Below the pieces are notes generated by a model. That model ran no database searches. It was not told the DNA's origin and saw only the letters and a program-made list of their open reading frames with translations. From positions 2,914,001 through 2,978,000 of the forward strand of contig JAZBRS010000011.1 in the NCBI GenBank assembly GCA_037176725.1: a stretch of 64,000 nucleotides of DNA, read 5' to 3'. This document shows positions 45,537 through 55,357 of the stretch, piece after piece (position 1 is the stretch's first letter; every line of letters starts with the position of its first letter). The position numbers were made by a program, and so were the translations under genes. Origin of the DNA: Posidonia oceanica (lineage: Eukaryota > Streptophyta > Magnoliopsida > Alismatales > Posidoniaceae).

Positions 45537-46821
45537 TCAGTTATCCAAGCTGGTCTGTGCCCTCTTGGAGCTCCCAGCCTCGCTGAACAGAGGACCACTA
45601 GGCGGGACCTCACTAATGGGCCAGGTCCCTTGCACCTCGCTGATGTAATCAGCAGTACAGCCCAAGCCAGGCATCGCAGCTATGTCAGTTGATTTGATTC
45701 CACCACGCATGAGATGAGCCAGCTCCGCCGTCATCATCGTCGAGCCAAGTGGATAGAGCCAGAAGATATCGGGCATCTGACCCTTGGTGAATGCATCCTG
45801 GCGAAAGGCAAACTGTCACAACACCTGGATAGGATGGTACTCAACACCCCCAGTAAATCCCGGCAAGACGACCAGTCGCATGTTGCCTCCGTTGAAGAAA
45901 ATGGTAAACGGCTCTGCGGCAGTTGGGAGAATCCGCCAGATCACCGTGCCCTCTGTCAGCCTCTCCAGCTTTTCGGACTCCTCCCGGACACCCCTAATGG
46001 TTTGGGTGTGCCCAGAGCGGCAGTAACTCTCGAAAGCAGGACGCTGAGGGTGGAATACCATCACCCCCATGTGACCAGCTAGCTAGACTTGAAAAGAGAA
46101 CATTTTCAGTGGCAGTAGAGCAGAAGCAAACCAGTTTATCAAGCAGTTTCAGTTAACAGTTTACCTGAACCAGGGTAGCACACCCGTGGAAGTGGTGACA
46201 GCGGTGTGATATCTGATCCAGTCCACGGTAGGTCTCCGCTAGGACCACCAGCGTCAGATCAATTTGTCGGGTCACTACAGCCAATGCAATCTCAGCCACC
46301 TCTATTACAACTGTCAGCCAGCCATGACTGAAGATCAGCTCCCTTAGGAAGCGGGTGACAAAGCCTCTAAGCCACAAATCATCACCAAGGGCGGCACACC
46401 TCTGAATTACCTGTTCGAAGTACTCTAGGCGAAGCATGGCTGTCGGCCCGTCAACACAAATCAGCCGTTCCACACACTTGCCAGTAGTGAGGCCTGTCAG
46501 TTGGCCCAAGACAGAAGCATAGCCCTCGTGCCTCATAAATACAGCTGGCCCCAGCAGCGATGACAAGCCACAGATCTGGCGCACCTCCTCCAGGGTGGGC
46601 GTCATTTCTACTTTTCCAAAGCGGAAGACGTGGAGCGAAGGTTTCCAGAACCTCGCGGCAACACACAAGAGGTGTCAACTGACTTCCACCTTGGCTACAT
46701 TCAATGTCCTGGAGGACATCCCTCACATTTGTAGCCTCTCGCGGTCATCGGCGTTGAGATCTCTGATCCACGCCTGAAGCATCTCCGAACAGTGAACCGG
46801 GGTAACTAGAGTGGGGAAACC
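45537..46821 (-). pseudogene. ORF-b: intron-containing relative of extra ORF-a
   Basis: Exon 1 (46821-46165) follows an acceptor TTTGTGTAG; exon 2 (46088-45537) follows a 76-bp intron (donor CAG/GTAAAC at 46164). Removing it restores collinearity with ORF-a, which reads straight through. The acceptor now reads CAA instead of CAG. Motifs: AARFWKPSLHVFRFGKVEMT, TLEEVRQICGLSS, DDLWLRGFVTRFLRELI and C-terminal STDIAAMPGLGC. Stops replace Trp (two TGG to TGA in exon 1), a third stop lies at the start of exon 2 (TAG for TGG) and one Arg (CGA to TGA) is lost later. It lies antisense to element C and just downstream of the PMD gene. Family as for ORF-a, tentative. Confidence 0.65.
46089..46164 (-). 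other. Intron of ORF-b, with mutated acceptor
   Basis: GTAAACTG at the donor, a pyrimidine-rich end and ...TTCTCTTTTCAA at the acceptor. The last base is A where G is required. ORF-a (43.1 kb) and the F copy (62.1 kb) have uninterrupted coding sequence at this point. Confidence 0.65.
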
Positions 46822-47430
46822 CTACACAAATTAGAGACAGAGGTCAGAGCAGTAATCCAGACCTACAAAAGAGCAAAGAAATGGGGAGGAGGAGGCTGGA
46901 CGGCAGCCTCATCGGACCAACAGAGCCTCCCACCACCAATGGTAGCTAGGGCACGGCCGGCCGGCCGTGGAGCCCAAGAAAGCCAAGCAAACCCACCATT
47001 TCGAGGGAGGTGGAAGAGGAAGCACCTACGAGGTCGAAGGAGGAGATCTGGGCACTCCCACGGGTTGAAGAAGTCAAGTTATAGGAGCCCTAGAAATGCA
47101 GATCATGTGTTTGAAAATGGGCAAAATTGGTCTCGCGTCGTGCTCTCGCGTATTGGTCTCGCGTTTTTAACAGAGAATTTTTTAAATTCTGACTTAAGTT
47201 AACTTAAGTCACTCTAAGGCGGGGAGCTCCTAGATACCTGCAGAGAGAGCCGTTTCCTGAAAAATATATCCACATACACGGAGTATAGATGGAAACACAC
47301 ATGATTTGGCATTCAAAGGCCCCCTGGGCAAATTTTTGATTCAGAATCCGCCAAGTTACAGATTTCATAAAGTTTAAGCAGTACAAGTAAAGATACAACA
47401 AAATAGGGCAAATCAGATAGCAGTCAGCAG
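46822..47430. other. Spacer between the PMD gene and ORF-b, with triple TCTCGCGT motif
   Basis: It contains the presumed 5' region of ORF-b on the minus strand (acceptor-like TTTTGTAG near 46864; possible short upstream exon about 46870-47100) and, at 47130-47170 on the plus strand, GGTCTCGCGTCGTGCTCTCG + CGTATTGGTCTCGCG followed by TTTTTAACAG, nearly identical to the motif in the element C LTR (19913-19953). Confidence 0.45.
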
Positions 47431-48701
47431 CTAATCCTCCTCGACTGAGTCAGAATGTGCACCAGCTCAGATCCTCTGCAGGGTCTCTCGATCATTCTTT
47501 CGGCGTAGCCTCCTGACAAGCTTTGCAGAGGCAGCCTGGGACTGTGTGGTACTCAGACCCACATTGCACTCCCCCGCTAGGGTCTCAGCATCCGAGACGT
47601 CCTCCAAGCCGAAGTCAACAGAGAACTCCCCGCTAGACTCCGTGTTGATGGTAGGTTAGGGATTGCCGCCCTGAAAAGCAACAAAGAACAGTTAGCGACA
47701 GTTATAACTAAAGTTAAAACTTAAGATTATTCAAGCTTATACCTCCAGAAGCCACTGTCCACGCCTCACCTATACAAAGAAAAGTCAGAAATGTCAGAAC
47801 AGGTAGATATACAGATGTAGGAACTTAAAAGACTAATTTATAGCTTATTTACCTCGGCCGACCTCATCTGCTTTAGCCAGTCCCTCAACCAGACCTCAAA
47901 GCCCTGCATTAAGCTTGAAAAATCAGAATCGAAGTAGAGATATAATGTTTGCAGTATCTACAACAGTGCTAAAGACTTTTACCTACGTCCAATCCTCAAC
48001 GTACCACATCTTGGACTGTTCTGCTCGGAGATCCTTAGGGAACAGATATGGCTTGCCCACCAGATCAAACCAGTCCTGGTACTCCTCCTGGGTAACCTCT
48101 CGGATGGTAAACCGGCTGCGGGCGGCCTCCGTAAAAGCAGCAGCAATCCGGACAGCCGCCCGAGTCATCCTCGCAGAGGTCATATCAGCAGGAGGCAGGA
48201 TCGGGATGCTGAAATCGTCTGTAAACTGATGGCGGACCCGCCCAGGCAGATAATAGGCATATCGCTTCAGGCAGAAGAACTGCATCTGCACCCTCCTGAG
48301 TCTCTAACCCGAGACTAGCAGGGCCCACTCCAGATCCTCGTACCTTAGAAAAGGATGGAATGTCACCTGAAAGTAAAAACTAGAACAGGCATTAGAATAG
48401 TTCAATCAACAGTCTACTTGCATGAATTTAAAATGAAACTTGAGCTCACCTCCTCAAGGTCTATAAGGTCTAGCAAATAATGGTACACCTCGTCCCGTAG
48501 ACACCTAAAGCAGCCTGATGATCCGGTTCGCACCACTACCGGGGGAGAGGAAGAAGCTCCAGGCGAATGCGGAAGAAGTAATGTCCCCGCCAAGTATGCT
48601 CCATAGCCCAGTACTGCAAAGCAAAACTAGCAAAAGTGTTAGTACAGCTAACAGATAAGCAGAATTTAATCAATTCAGAGCAGAAGCAGTTTATCACTTA
48701 C

Positions 48702-49355
48702 CGTCACAAGAGGGTAAAGGCTGATGTACGACCGGTAATCCCTCTGGACCACATCATCAAGGGCACAGAGCAAGTAAGCATAGCTGGCGCCTCCCTAGTC
48801 ATAGTGCCAAAGCTCGTCCACATTGGCTATGTAAATAAGCCAATCTACTTGGACACAGTATCCTGAGGCATTGCAGAATATGACCCCGAAGAGGTCAAGC
48901 ATAAAGTGTTGCAATACAAAAGCCGCCTCCTGCAAGCCGGGGGTAGGGTTCGGCCAGATCTGGTTCCACTCCTGCAGCCAGATCGTGTAGAAGTTGTATG
49001 TAGAATGGGTTTGCTCAGGCACCTCTCTCCCCAACAACGTCGGGACCTTGGAATATCCCAAGGCCCCCTTGCCCACAATGGGCTCCCCTCCAAAGCTTAG
49101 CCCCAACAACAGGGCTCAGTGCTCGGGCAGGATGGTCATCTCGTCGTAGGGGAAGTGGAAGGTGCGCGTCTCGAACCTCCACCTCTCCGATAGCGCCTAG
49201 AAGAAGTTGTAGTGCCCGTGGATGGCAGGAATCTTGAGGAAGCTGCCAAACGGACTCTGATGGAGCAAGAAGTCCTGGAGAAACGGTGGTAAATGCCGGA
49301 AGTGGGCCAGCATAGATGCCCAACCACACCTCATCACCCTACAGGAATCCCCATC
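48702..49355 (-). pseudogene. PMD gene exon 4: core mobile domain
   Basis: The 218-codon exon begins DGDSCRVMRCGWASMLAHFR, continues FLKIPAIHGHYNFF, stop, ALSERWRFETRTFHFPYDEM, TILPEH, stop, ALLLGLSFGGEPIVG, then WLQEWNQIWPNP, and ends RDYRSYISLYPLVT before GTAAGTG. The three stops fit Gln (CAG to TAG), Trp (TGG to TGA) and a third Gln/Trp. No frameshift occurs in 654 bases, so the decay is by point change only. Confidence 0.75.
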
Positions 49356-50389
49356 CTATACAGAAATAGTAAGATTTGAGTTAGAAAAAGCTTGCACATA
49401 TACAGAAAGGAAGTGACTAACAAAGGAGAAGTGTCCTTACCTCAAACCAGTCGCGGTTGCAGATGTGGTCCCCACTGAGCAGGCGACCACCATGATTCCT
49501 GGCTTCCTGCCAAAAATTCAAAGCATAAGTCAGTTTCAACAGTACAAAAGCAAGAACAGAAACTGAAGCATTTAAAAGCTGAATTCAAGTTTACCTCTCT
49601 AGGGATAGTGGTCACAGGACTAGCGGAACGCTCCCGTGCCTCGTCCGAGCTGGAAACTCCCCGAGACACTTGAGATCTTGAGGCTCTCCGACCCCGAGGC
49701 CTCGAGCTCGAGGCACCACCACTCGAACCAGCATGTCTCGAGCTAGACTGTAAAAACCAGAAGCCAAGGCTCAGAATGAATTACAATTTAAATGCAGGTA
49801 AAAGCATACAATCAGCATTTGTTGTACAAGCAGCGCCGAAAATAGGCAGAATTATGCATACAAATGCGAACAATAGGCATGTCAGAAGAACGTCACAGGT
49901 GGATGTAAATCAAGCACTTGGCAGTGCAAGCATACTTTATCAGGCATTTAAACAAATATTGGTATTTAAAAAAAATGCACCCAGGATCAAACAAAACACA
50001 GCCAAGGCTAATAGGATACATGGCATGGTAGTCAAACATGCATTTGGCATAACATACAGGCAAAATGCAGAATTAGAAATGCAAAGCCCATTGGCCTAAT
50101 TGGCATGCCACATTCAACAAAGGAAAATCAGAGATCCAGTTGAAAAATTATATGGCCAACACAGCATATAGGCAGAAATCAAAAAGAAAAATATACAGGT
50201 TTAATCATGTATAAACAAACTTGTCCATGGCACATTGCATCAAGCAGGAACAACATCACAATAGAGCATAGCATATATCAGCATCAGGCAATGAGATGTA
50301 TCAGAAAAAAAGAAGAGCATAGCAGAGCATAGCAAAAAAAATCAAGCAGAAATCATCCAGAAAAAAGCAAGGCAGGCATTCGTTGCATT

Positions 50390-50720
50390 TCAAAAAAAAA
50401 AAAACAAACACAAGCAGCAGAGGGACAGCCCGCCAGCCAAGCCCCCATTCGGCAACCATTCAATCGTGGCCGAGCACCCCCGCCAAGCCTTTAGTCGGCT
50501 GAGCACCCTTCCAAGCCTCCAATGCTGATCCGACCCATCACGCCCGAACCCATCATGGCCGAACCCACCACAACAGAGCAGCCCCTCGGTGTCGGCCGAG
50601 CATTGCCGGTAGAGCAGTCCCTCCGTGCCGCAAGCACCACCAGTAGAGCAGCCTCCTCGTGCCGCAAGCACCACCAGTAGAGCAGCCCTTTCGTGCCACG
50701 CCGCCGTTGGCACCATTTTG
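50390..50720 (-). repeat. Small tandem repeat in PMD intron 1
   Basis: About three ~36-bp units of CTGCTCTACTGGTGGTGCTT + GCGGCACGA on the minus strand (50590-50700), then a GGGTTCGG(C/G)C(A/G)TGATGG pair. It lies in the 1.1-kb first intron. The stretch 49800-50390 of the same intron is A-rich with CATGGCAT-type words and no gene. Confidence 0.5.
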
Positions 50721-51040
50721 TCCACCCGCCTATGCACCCATCATCGGTGACACACCCGAGCCCGGCGACATCCTGGAAGAGAGGGGAAGAAGGGGAGACG
50801 AAGATGCAAGCAAAGAAAAGAGAGGAGAGGAGGAAAAGAGGCATACCATTTTCGACGCCGCCGGAGAGCCGCTTCCCGTTGTCGGAGATTAGCCCCTTCC
50901 TTGGCCTCGCGTCCCGCACTCGCGGAAATCCTCCCTGAGAGCACTGCAGCCTCGTGCCCCCCACGCCGCGACCTCGTCGATGCCACCACCCACCGCCGCA
51001 CGCAAGGAGGGGGAGACGAGTCGACGGTTTGCTGTGGAGT

Positions 51041-52125
51041 TGAAAAGAGAAGAAGGAAGGAGGAGTCTAGGGCATGACCTTACTTTTTAAAATGAAAGAA
51101 AAAAAAAATGATGATGCAATGGAAATGGGGAACTTAGCAAACACAAAAAATAAATGAATAGTGCCATTTTTATTTGCAATTTGGTTTTTCCATGGCAGAA
51201 TGGAGGGATGCAACCCTTAGGAGCCATGAAGCAGTTGCGGCAGTTACCTGGGTGGGGCCCACTAGGTTTTAAACCATTATGCATTCCCAGCTAATTTCCT
51301 CAGGGTTAAAAATGCAATTTACCCAGTAAATTTGTGAATGCCCCCTAACTTTTGCAACAAGCAAGTAGGAGTCTCTTCACTTGAAAAAATTGTCATGGAG
51401 CCCGGCACAAGTGGACATCACCAGAAGATCCCTTAGAACAGTGAAATTTGCCTCAAGATCTTGTAGTTTTGCAAAATTGCACACAGGTCCCTAACTTTTG
51501 CACGGACATCAGAAATGATCGCAGCCTGTGGCAGAGCCTTCGCATCGATGTATCAGATGCCCAGTAACGTTTGTCACATCATGAACACACCGGGTGGACA
51601 GCAGAGCAGTGATATTCAGCAGACTGCAGGTCATTCCCCCTGTTTACAGAATTTGCAATTAAGCCCTTAACTTTTGCAGAATTGTCACATCGGCTCCGAT
51701 CTTCGACTGAGCCTCAGCAAAACCCTCCAAAATCACAGGGAGACCCTTACAGAGCCTTGCTAGGTCACAATAGCCTATTTCAGCCAGCAAATATCATAGT
51801 AGGGGAAAATTGCAGAGAGACCCCTACATTTTATCAAACAGTCAGAACCTCTTCAGGATGATGGGCAGATTGATCAGAGTGTCATCACAGCATCCCTCGG
51901 TCTTTCCAGATCAGGTAGGATCACCACGCGCCCCTGACTAGAAAATTTGCACAGAAGTCCCTATCTTCCTGCAAGAACCGCGGAGCACACCTTTCGGCAT
52001 TCTATGCAGCTACAGCTTACTTGCAGAATGCCCCTTAGCCTGATACATCCTTCAGATCACGCAATAGCTTGACAAGAGTATAGAACCCCCGCAATAGGGT
52101 AAATTACAACGACACCCCTGTAGTT
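51041..52125 (+). repeat. Phrase-repeat region shared with the LTRs
   Basis: No gene. A degenerate phrase of the type AAATTGCACANAGGTCCCTAACTTTTGCA recurs about every 100-150 bases (for example 51310-51355, 51470-51500, 51650-51690, 51805-51830, 51945-51975, 52100-52150). The same phrase recurs in solo LTR E (40140-40640) and, reversed, in LTR D (31900-32265). Confidence 0.5.
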
Positions 52126-52319
52126 TGGCATATTTGCATTTATGCCCCTATCAGAACAAAAATCGCAGTTTTGCCCCTCGGGGCGATGTAGTCACAGGTC
52201 ACCAGCCCGACGCATCAGAGCGCACCTACTACCCAGATTTCTTTTTCCGGGCTGACACCCCTAACAGTCACAGGATCGTCTATGGACCTCTGCCAAATCT
52301 CCAGGTATTGGTATTCCCG

Positions 52320-53030
52320 TTATCTTCGCGGTCGATAAGTCCGAAACTTATCACATTTCATCTCCTTTTGCGCAACTCTGTCAGAGTCCCGCTTGCTTGC
52401 TTCCTCGGTCGAGAACAAGTCTTTCCCTTTCGCGTGACTCTGCCGGAGTCCCACCTGCTTGCTTCCTTGGTCGAGGACAAGTCTTTTCCATTCGTGCGAC
52501 TCTACCGGAGTTCCGCCTGCTTGCTTCCTCGGTCGAGGACAAGTCTTTTCCTTTTGCGCGACTCTACCGGAGTCCCACTTGCTTACTTCCTCGGTCGAGG
52601 ACAAGTCTTTTCCTTTCGCATGACTCTGCCAGAGTCCTGCCTGCTTGCTTCCTCGGTTGAAGATAAATCTTTTCCTTTTGCGCGACTCTGTCGGAGTCCC
52701 GCTTGCTTGCTTCCTCAGTCGAGGACAGGTCTTTTCCTTTCGCGTGACTCTATCGGAGTCCCGCCTGCTTGCTTCCTTGGTCGAGGACAAGTCTTCCCCT
52801 TTCGCGTGACTCTGCCTGAGTCCCGCCTGCTTGTCTCCTTGTGCCGAAAGGACAAGGACGAGCCCCCTTTCGCGCGACTCTGCTGGAGTCCCGTCGGCTT
52901 GCTTCCTCGATTGAGGACAAGTCTTTTCTTTTCGCGCGACTCTGCCGGAGTCCCGCCTGCTTGCTTCCTCAGTTGAGGACAAGTCTTTTCTTTTTGCGCA
53001 ACTCTACTGGAGTCTCGCCTTTCGCTTCTT
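52320..53030. repeat. Element C hairpin array (CTTG-CCTCG / GACTC type)
   Basis: About eleven ~62-bp units, each with two hairpins: GACTC-TGCCG-GAGTC, and CTTGCTTCCTCGGTCGAGGA-CAAG (CTTG/CAAG outside, CCTCG/CGAGG inside). The reverse complement of the same design makes up the array of element F. Long open frames on both strands here come only from the repeat. Confidence 0.85.
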
Positions 53031-53530
53031 TTCGGGCTGGCATCCCTAACTGTTCGGTCGACAACTATCAAAATGTCTTTTTCGGGCTGGCATCCCTAAC
53101 TGTTCGGTCGACAACCGTCAAAACGACTTTTCGGGCTGGCAACCCTAACTGCTCGGTTGACACCCGTCATATTGTCTAGCTCTTTTCCTTTTTTCGGGCT
53201 GGCATCCTTAATTGTTTGGTCGACAACCGTCAAAATGTCTGCTTGGACTGGCAGCCCAAACTACCCAGATGACACCCATTAAACTGTCTGACGATCTTTC
53301 CCGATGCCAGGAGCATTTCGCTCGCCCCTGGTATCCCTCTTGCGATACCAGGGGCATCTTTTTTGCCTTGGTGTCGTTCCTTTTTCTTTGGGCCAGTAAC
53401 CCCAACTACTCGGATGGCATCCGTCACCATGCCCGGCATTTTTCTCTTTGGACTGATAACTCGAACTATCCGGTGTGAGTCCGTCAAACTCTTTGGGCCA
53501 ATAACCCAAAATTATCTGGTGTTGAGTCCA
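53031..53530. repeat. Element C GGCTGGCATCCCTAACTG repeat and long hairpin
   Basis: Five to seven ~50-60-bp units of TCGGGCTGGCATCCCTAACT + GTTCGGTCGACAACCGTC. In their midst GCCCCTGGTATC (53324-53335) and GATACCAGGGGC (53344-53355) form a 12-bp inverted repeat with an 8-base loop, the counterpart of hairpins in D and F. Confidence 0.8.
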
Positions 53531-53988
53531 TTAACTCATCGCTCATTTGCATCATTTAGCATTCATACACATTGCATCTGCATTGCTTAGAGCCGCATAG
53601 AGCTCAGCGCACAGCATCGCTCACTTTGCATACATCCTTAGCAAAGTCAGCATCAACACGCATCGCATTTGCCATCGCTTAGAGCCGCACAAAGCTCAGC
53701 ATACGCAAGCATTGTTAGCATCATCCGCGGCAGCATCGCGCGAGCCTGCACGCATACCCCGGTGGAGTTCAGCGCACATAAGCATCAGCACGTCATTAGC
53801 ATCACAGGATCAGCATCAACATTGCATCCTAACGTTTACATTAGCATTTGCATTGCGGCAACGAGTCACGACTTTCGGTGCATCTGCCGAATAAGTGACT
53901 CACACCGACAGCAACATTTCTCCCACTGACTTCAGGCGGGGTGTCCTGTCAACCCTGAGCAACGGCCTTGGTTCCCTTGGGCTCACTC
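53531..53988 (+). other. GCATC-rich spacer and conserved pre-PPT block of element C
   Basis: Positions 53540-53870 are rich in GCATC/AGCATCA words; 53870-53988 is the pre-PPT block shared with D and F (GGTGCATCTGCCGAATAAGT, GGGGTGTCCTGTCAACCCTG). No gene. Confidence 0.55.
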
Positions 53989-54001
53989 AGGGAGGGGCAT
54001 C
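53989..54001 (+). promoter_or_regulatory. Element C polypurine tract
   Basis: AGGGAGGGGCATC directly before the TG of the 3' LTR at 54002. Position and sequence equal those of D and F. Confidence 0.85.
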
Positions 54002-54486
54002 TGTAGACACCCCATTCTGGAAGTCAGTGTCAGCTATTTACTCTAGAAGAACGAGCTTCGGTCAAGGCGGGCCCACCACTTCACCAAACCCTAAAACCCA
54101 CCTAATCCTAACCAGACCTACCCAAACACACACCAACACATCCAAGAACCTTAAACTTCCTAAACCTAGCCCACCGATGGCCCACGAACTAGAGGAACAG
54201 GCTCAGAAATTAAGTTAGTAGCTCCTGTATAGGACTCTCGCGTACGACCCTCGCGTCGGGCTCTCGCGTTTTGTCTTGTAACAGGGGGACCAGGCGGTCT
54301 AGTCACCTTGGGCCACCCATTCCTTGCTTTCCATTGGCCCCCGCCAATTTGAGTTTGTGCCCCTAGATACCTGGATCATCCAGCCTTCCATTCCAACCAA
54401 TTTCACCCGTCGATCTTCAACCAACACCATATCCATCCGATTTGAATCCAGATCCACGCCAACAGTTTATACCATTTTCCACCGCC

Positions 54487-54493
54487 TATAAAA
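54487..54493 (+). promoter_or_regulatory. TATA box in the element C 3' LTR
   Basis: TATAAAA in CCGCCTATAAAATAGTG, the counterpart of 18731 in the 5' LTR. Confidence 0.65.
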
Positions 54494-55352
54494 TAGTGCT
54501 CCCAGCAAGTCAATCCCCTCCTCTTGCTTCGCTTGGCATCCTCGAGGAATCCTGAGCATCTACCTGAGCTCCCAGAGCTTCCCGACCCCCGAGTGTTCTC
54601 AATTCCAGTGCCCGTGGATTGAGAACCCAACTCTGGCGAACCACATCACTGTCGAGCATCCACCTGAGTTCGACCACTTCCAGAGCCTTCCCCAGAGTTC
54701 AAGAGAGAGAGTGTGAGCCTTCCCTAGTACCCCGGAGAGCCGCAACCCTCTCTTGCAATCGTGACTTGTTCGCCGGAGTTGCTGCTGCCGCCGGAGAAGA
54801 CAAGCCGCGACGCCGTTTCAAGTAATCCCCAACCACACAGTAGAGTAGAATCCCTTCTTGGTTGTGTGTGCTTGCTTCCCTTCCATTTATTTTGCTTTTT
54901 CATTAGCTTTTGTGTGCCGCATTAGCCCTTTTGCTTTCCTCCGGCGATGGGTTGACAGGCCGCACATGGCATTCCACCGTCGCGCACATGGCCGCCTTGC
55001 CCCATTGCCCTGAGCATCCAGGAAACCTCCTTAGACCTTCCCCACTCCTCCTCAGTGCGCCCCAGGCCATCTCGTGCGCTCCAAGCCGCCTCTATGGCCG
55101 GCGGAGCCTCGAGTTCACCGACACAATACTGTCGAGGTGGGAGGGATAATCGACGGACCGCATTGCTTACTTTTCTCTTCACCTTGCTTCTTGGAACACA
55201 CCCAAAGCTCCACGAGAGCCGATGACCCCCTAGATGCCGCCAGCTCCTCAAATGGCCAGTGAATATTCTATTTTTCGGCGATGAAAACCACGTAGGTGGG
55301 GGTGGCGATCCAGGTAGTCATTTTGCATTCCGTTGGTTGCATTTTGTAGTTT

Positions 55353-55357
55353 GTTAT
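55353..55357 (+). repeat. Target sequence of element F insertion (left copy)
   Basis: GTTAT precedes the TG of the F LTR; the uninterrupted 5' LTR of C reads TTGTTATGCCCTC here, so GTTAT is the expected duplicated target. Confidence 0.55.

Larger units (their letters stand above)
47431..51040 (-). pseudogene. Nine-exon plant-mobile-domain (PMD) gene, decayed
   Basis: Exons by splice signals: 1 ~51040-50847 (mostly noncoding), 2 49747-49595, 3 49506-49441, 4 49355-48702, 5 48613-48450, 6 48366-47983, 7 47903-47853, 8 47769-47743, 9 47670-47431 (stop CTA on plus strand). Introns 2-8 are 72-88 bp; all eight are GT-AG. Exons 2-4 and 6-9 are whole numbers of codons, so introns are phase 0; exon 5 has lost frame. 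Exon 2 is Ser/Arg-rich. Exon 4 carries ERWRFETRTFHFPYDEMT and LLLGLSFGGEP, the hallmark of the plant mobile domain found in MAIN/MAIL-type proteins and in transposons. Stops include 49197, 49116, 48795, 47983 and two in exon 9. Antisense to element C. Silencing-related roles are known for cellular PMD proteins; a role here is unknown. Confidence 0.75.
54002..55357 (+). mobile_element. Element C 3' LTR, first part
   Basis: It corresponds to 18244-19602 of the 5' LTR with near-equal length (1356 against 1359 bases) and about 93 percent identity by eye over the first 300 bases, differences mostly transitions. It is cut at TTTGTTAT by the LTR of element F; the rest lies beyond the window. Triple motif at 54236-54273. 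Confidence 0.88.
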
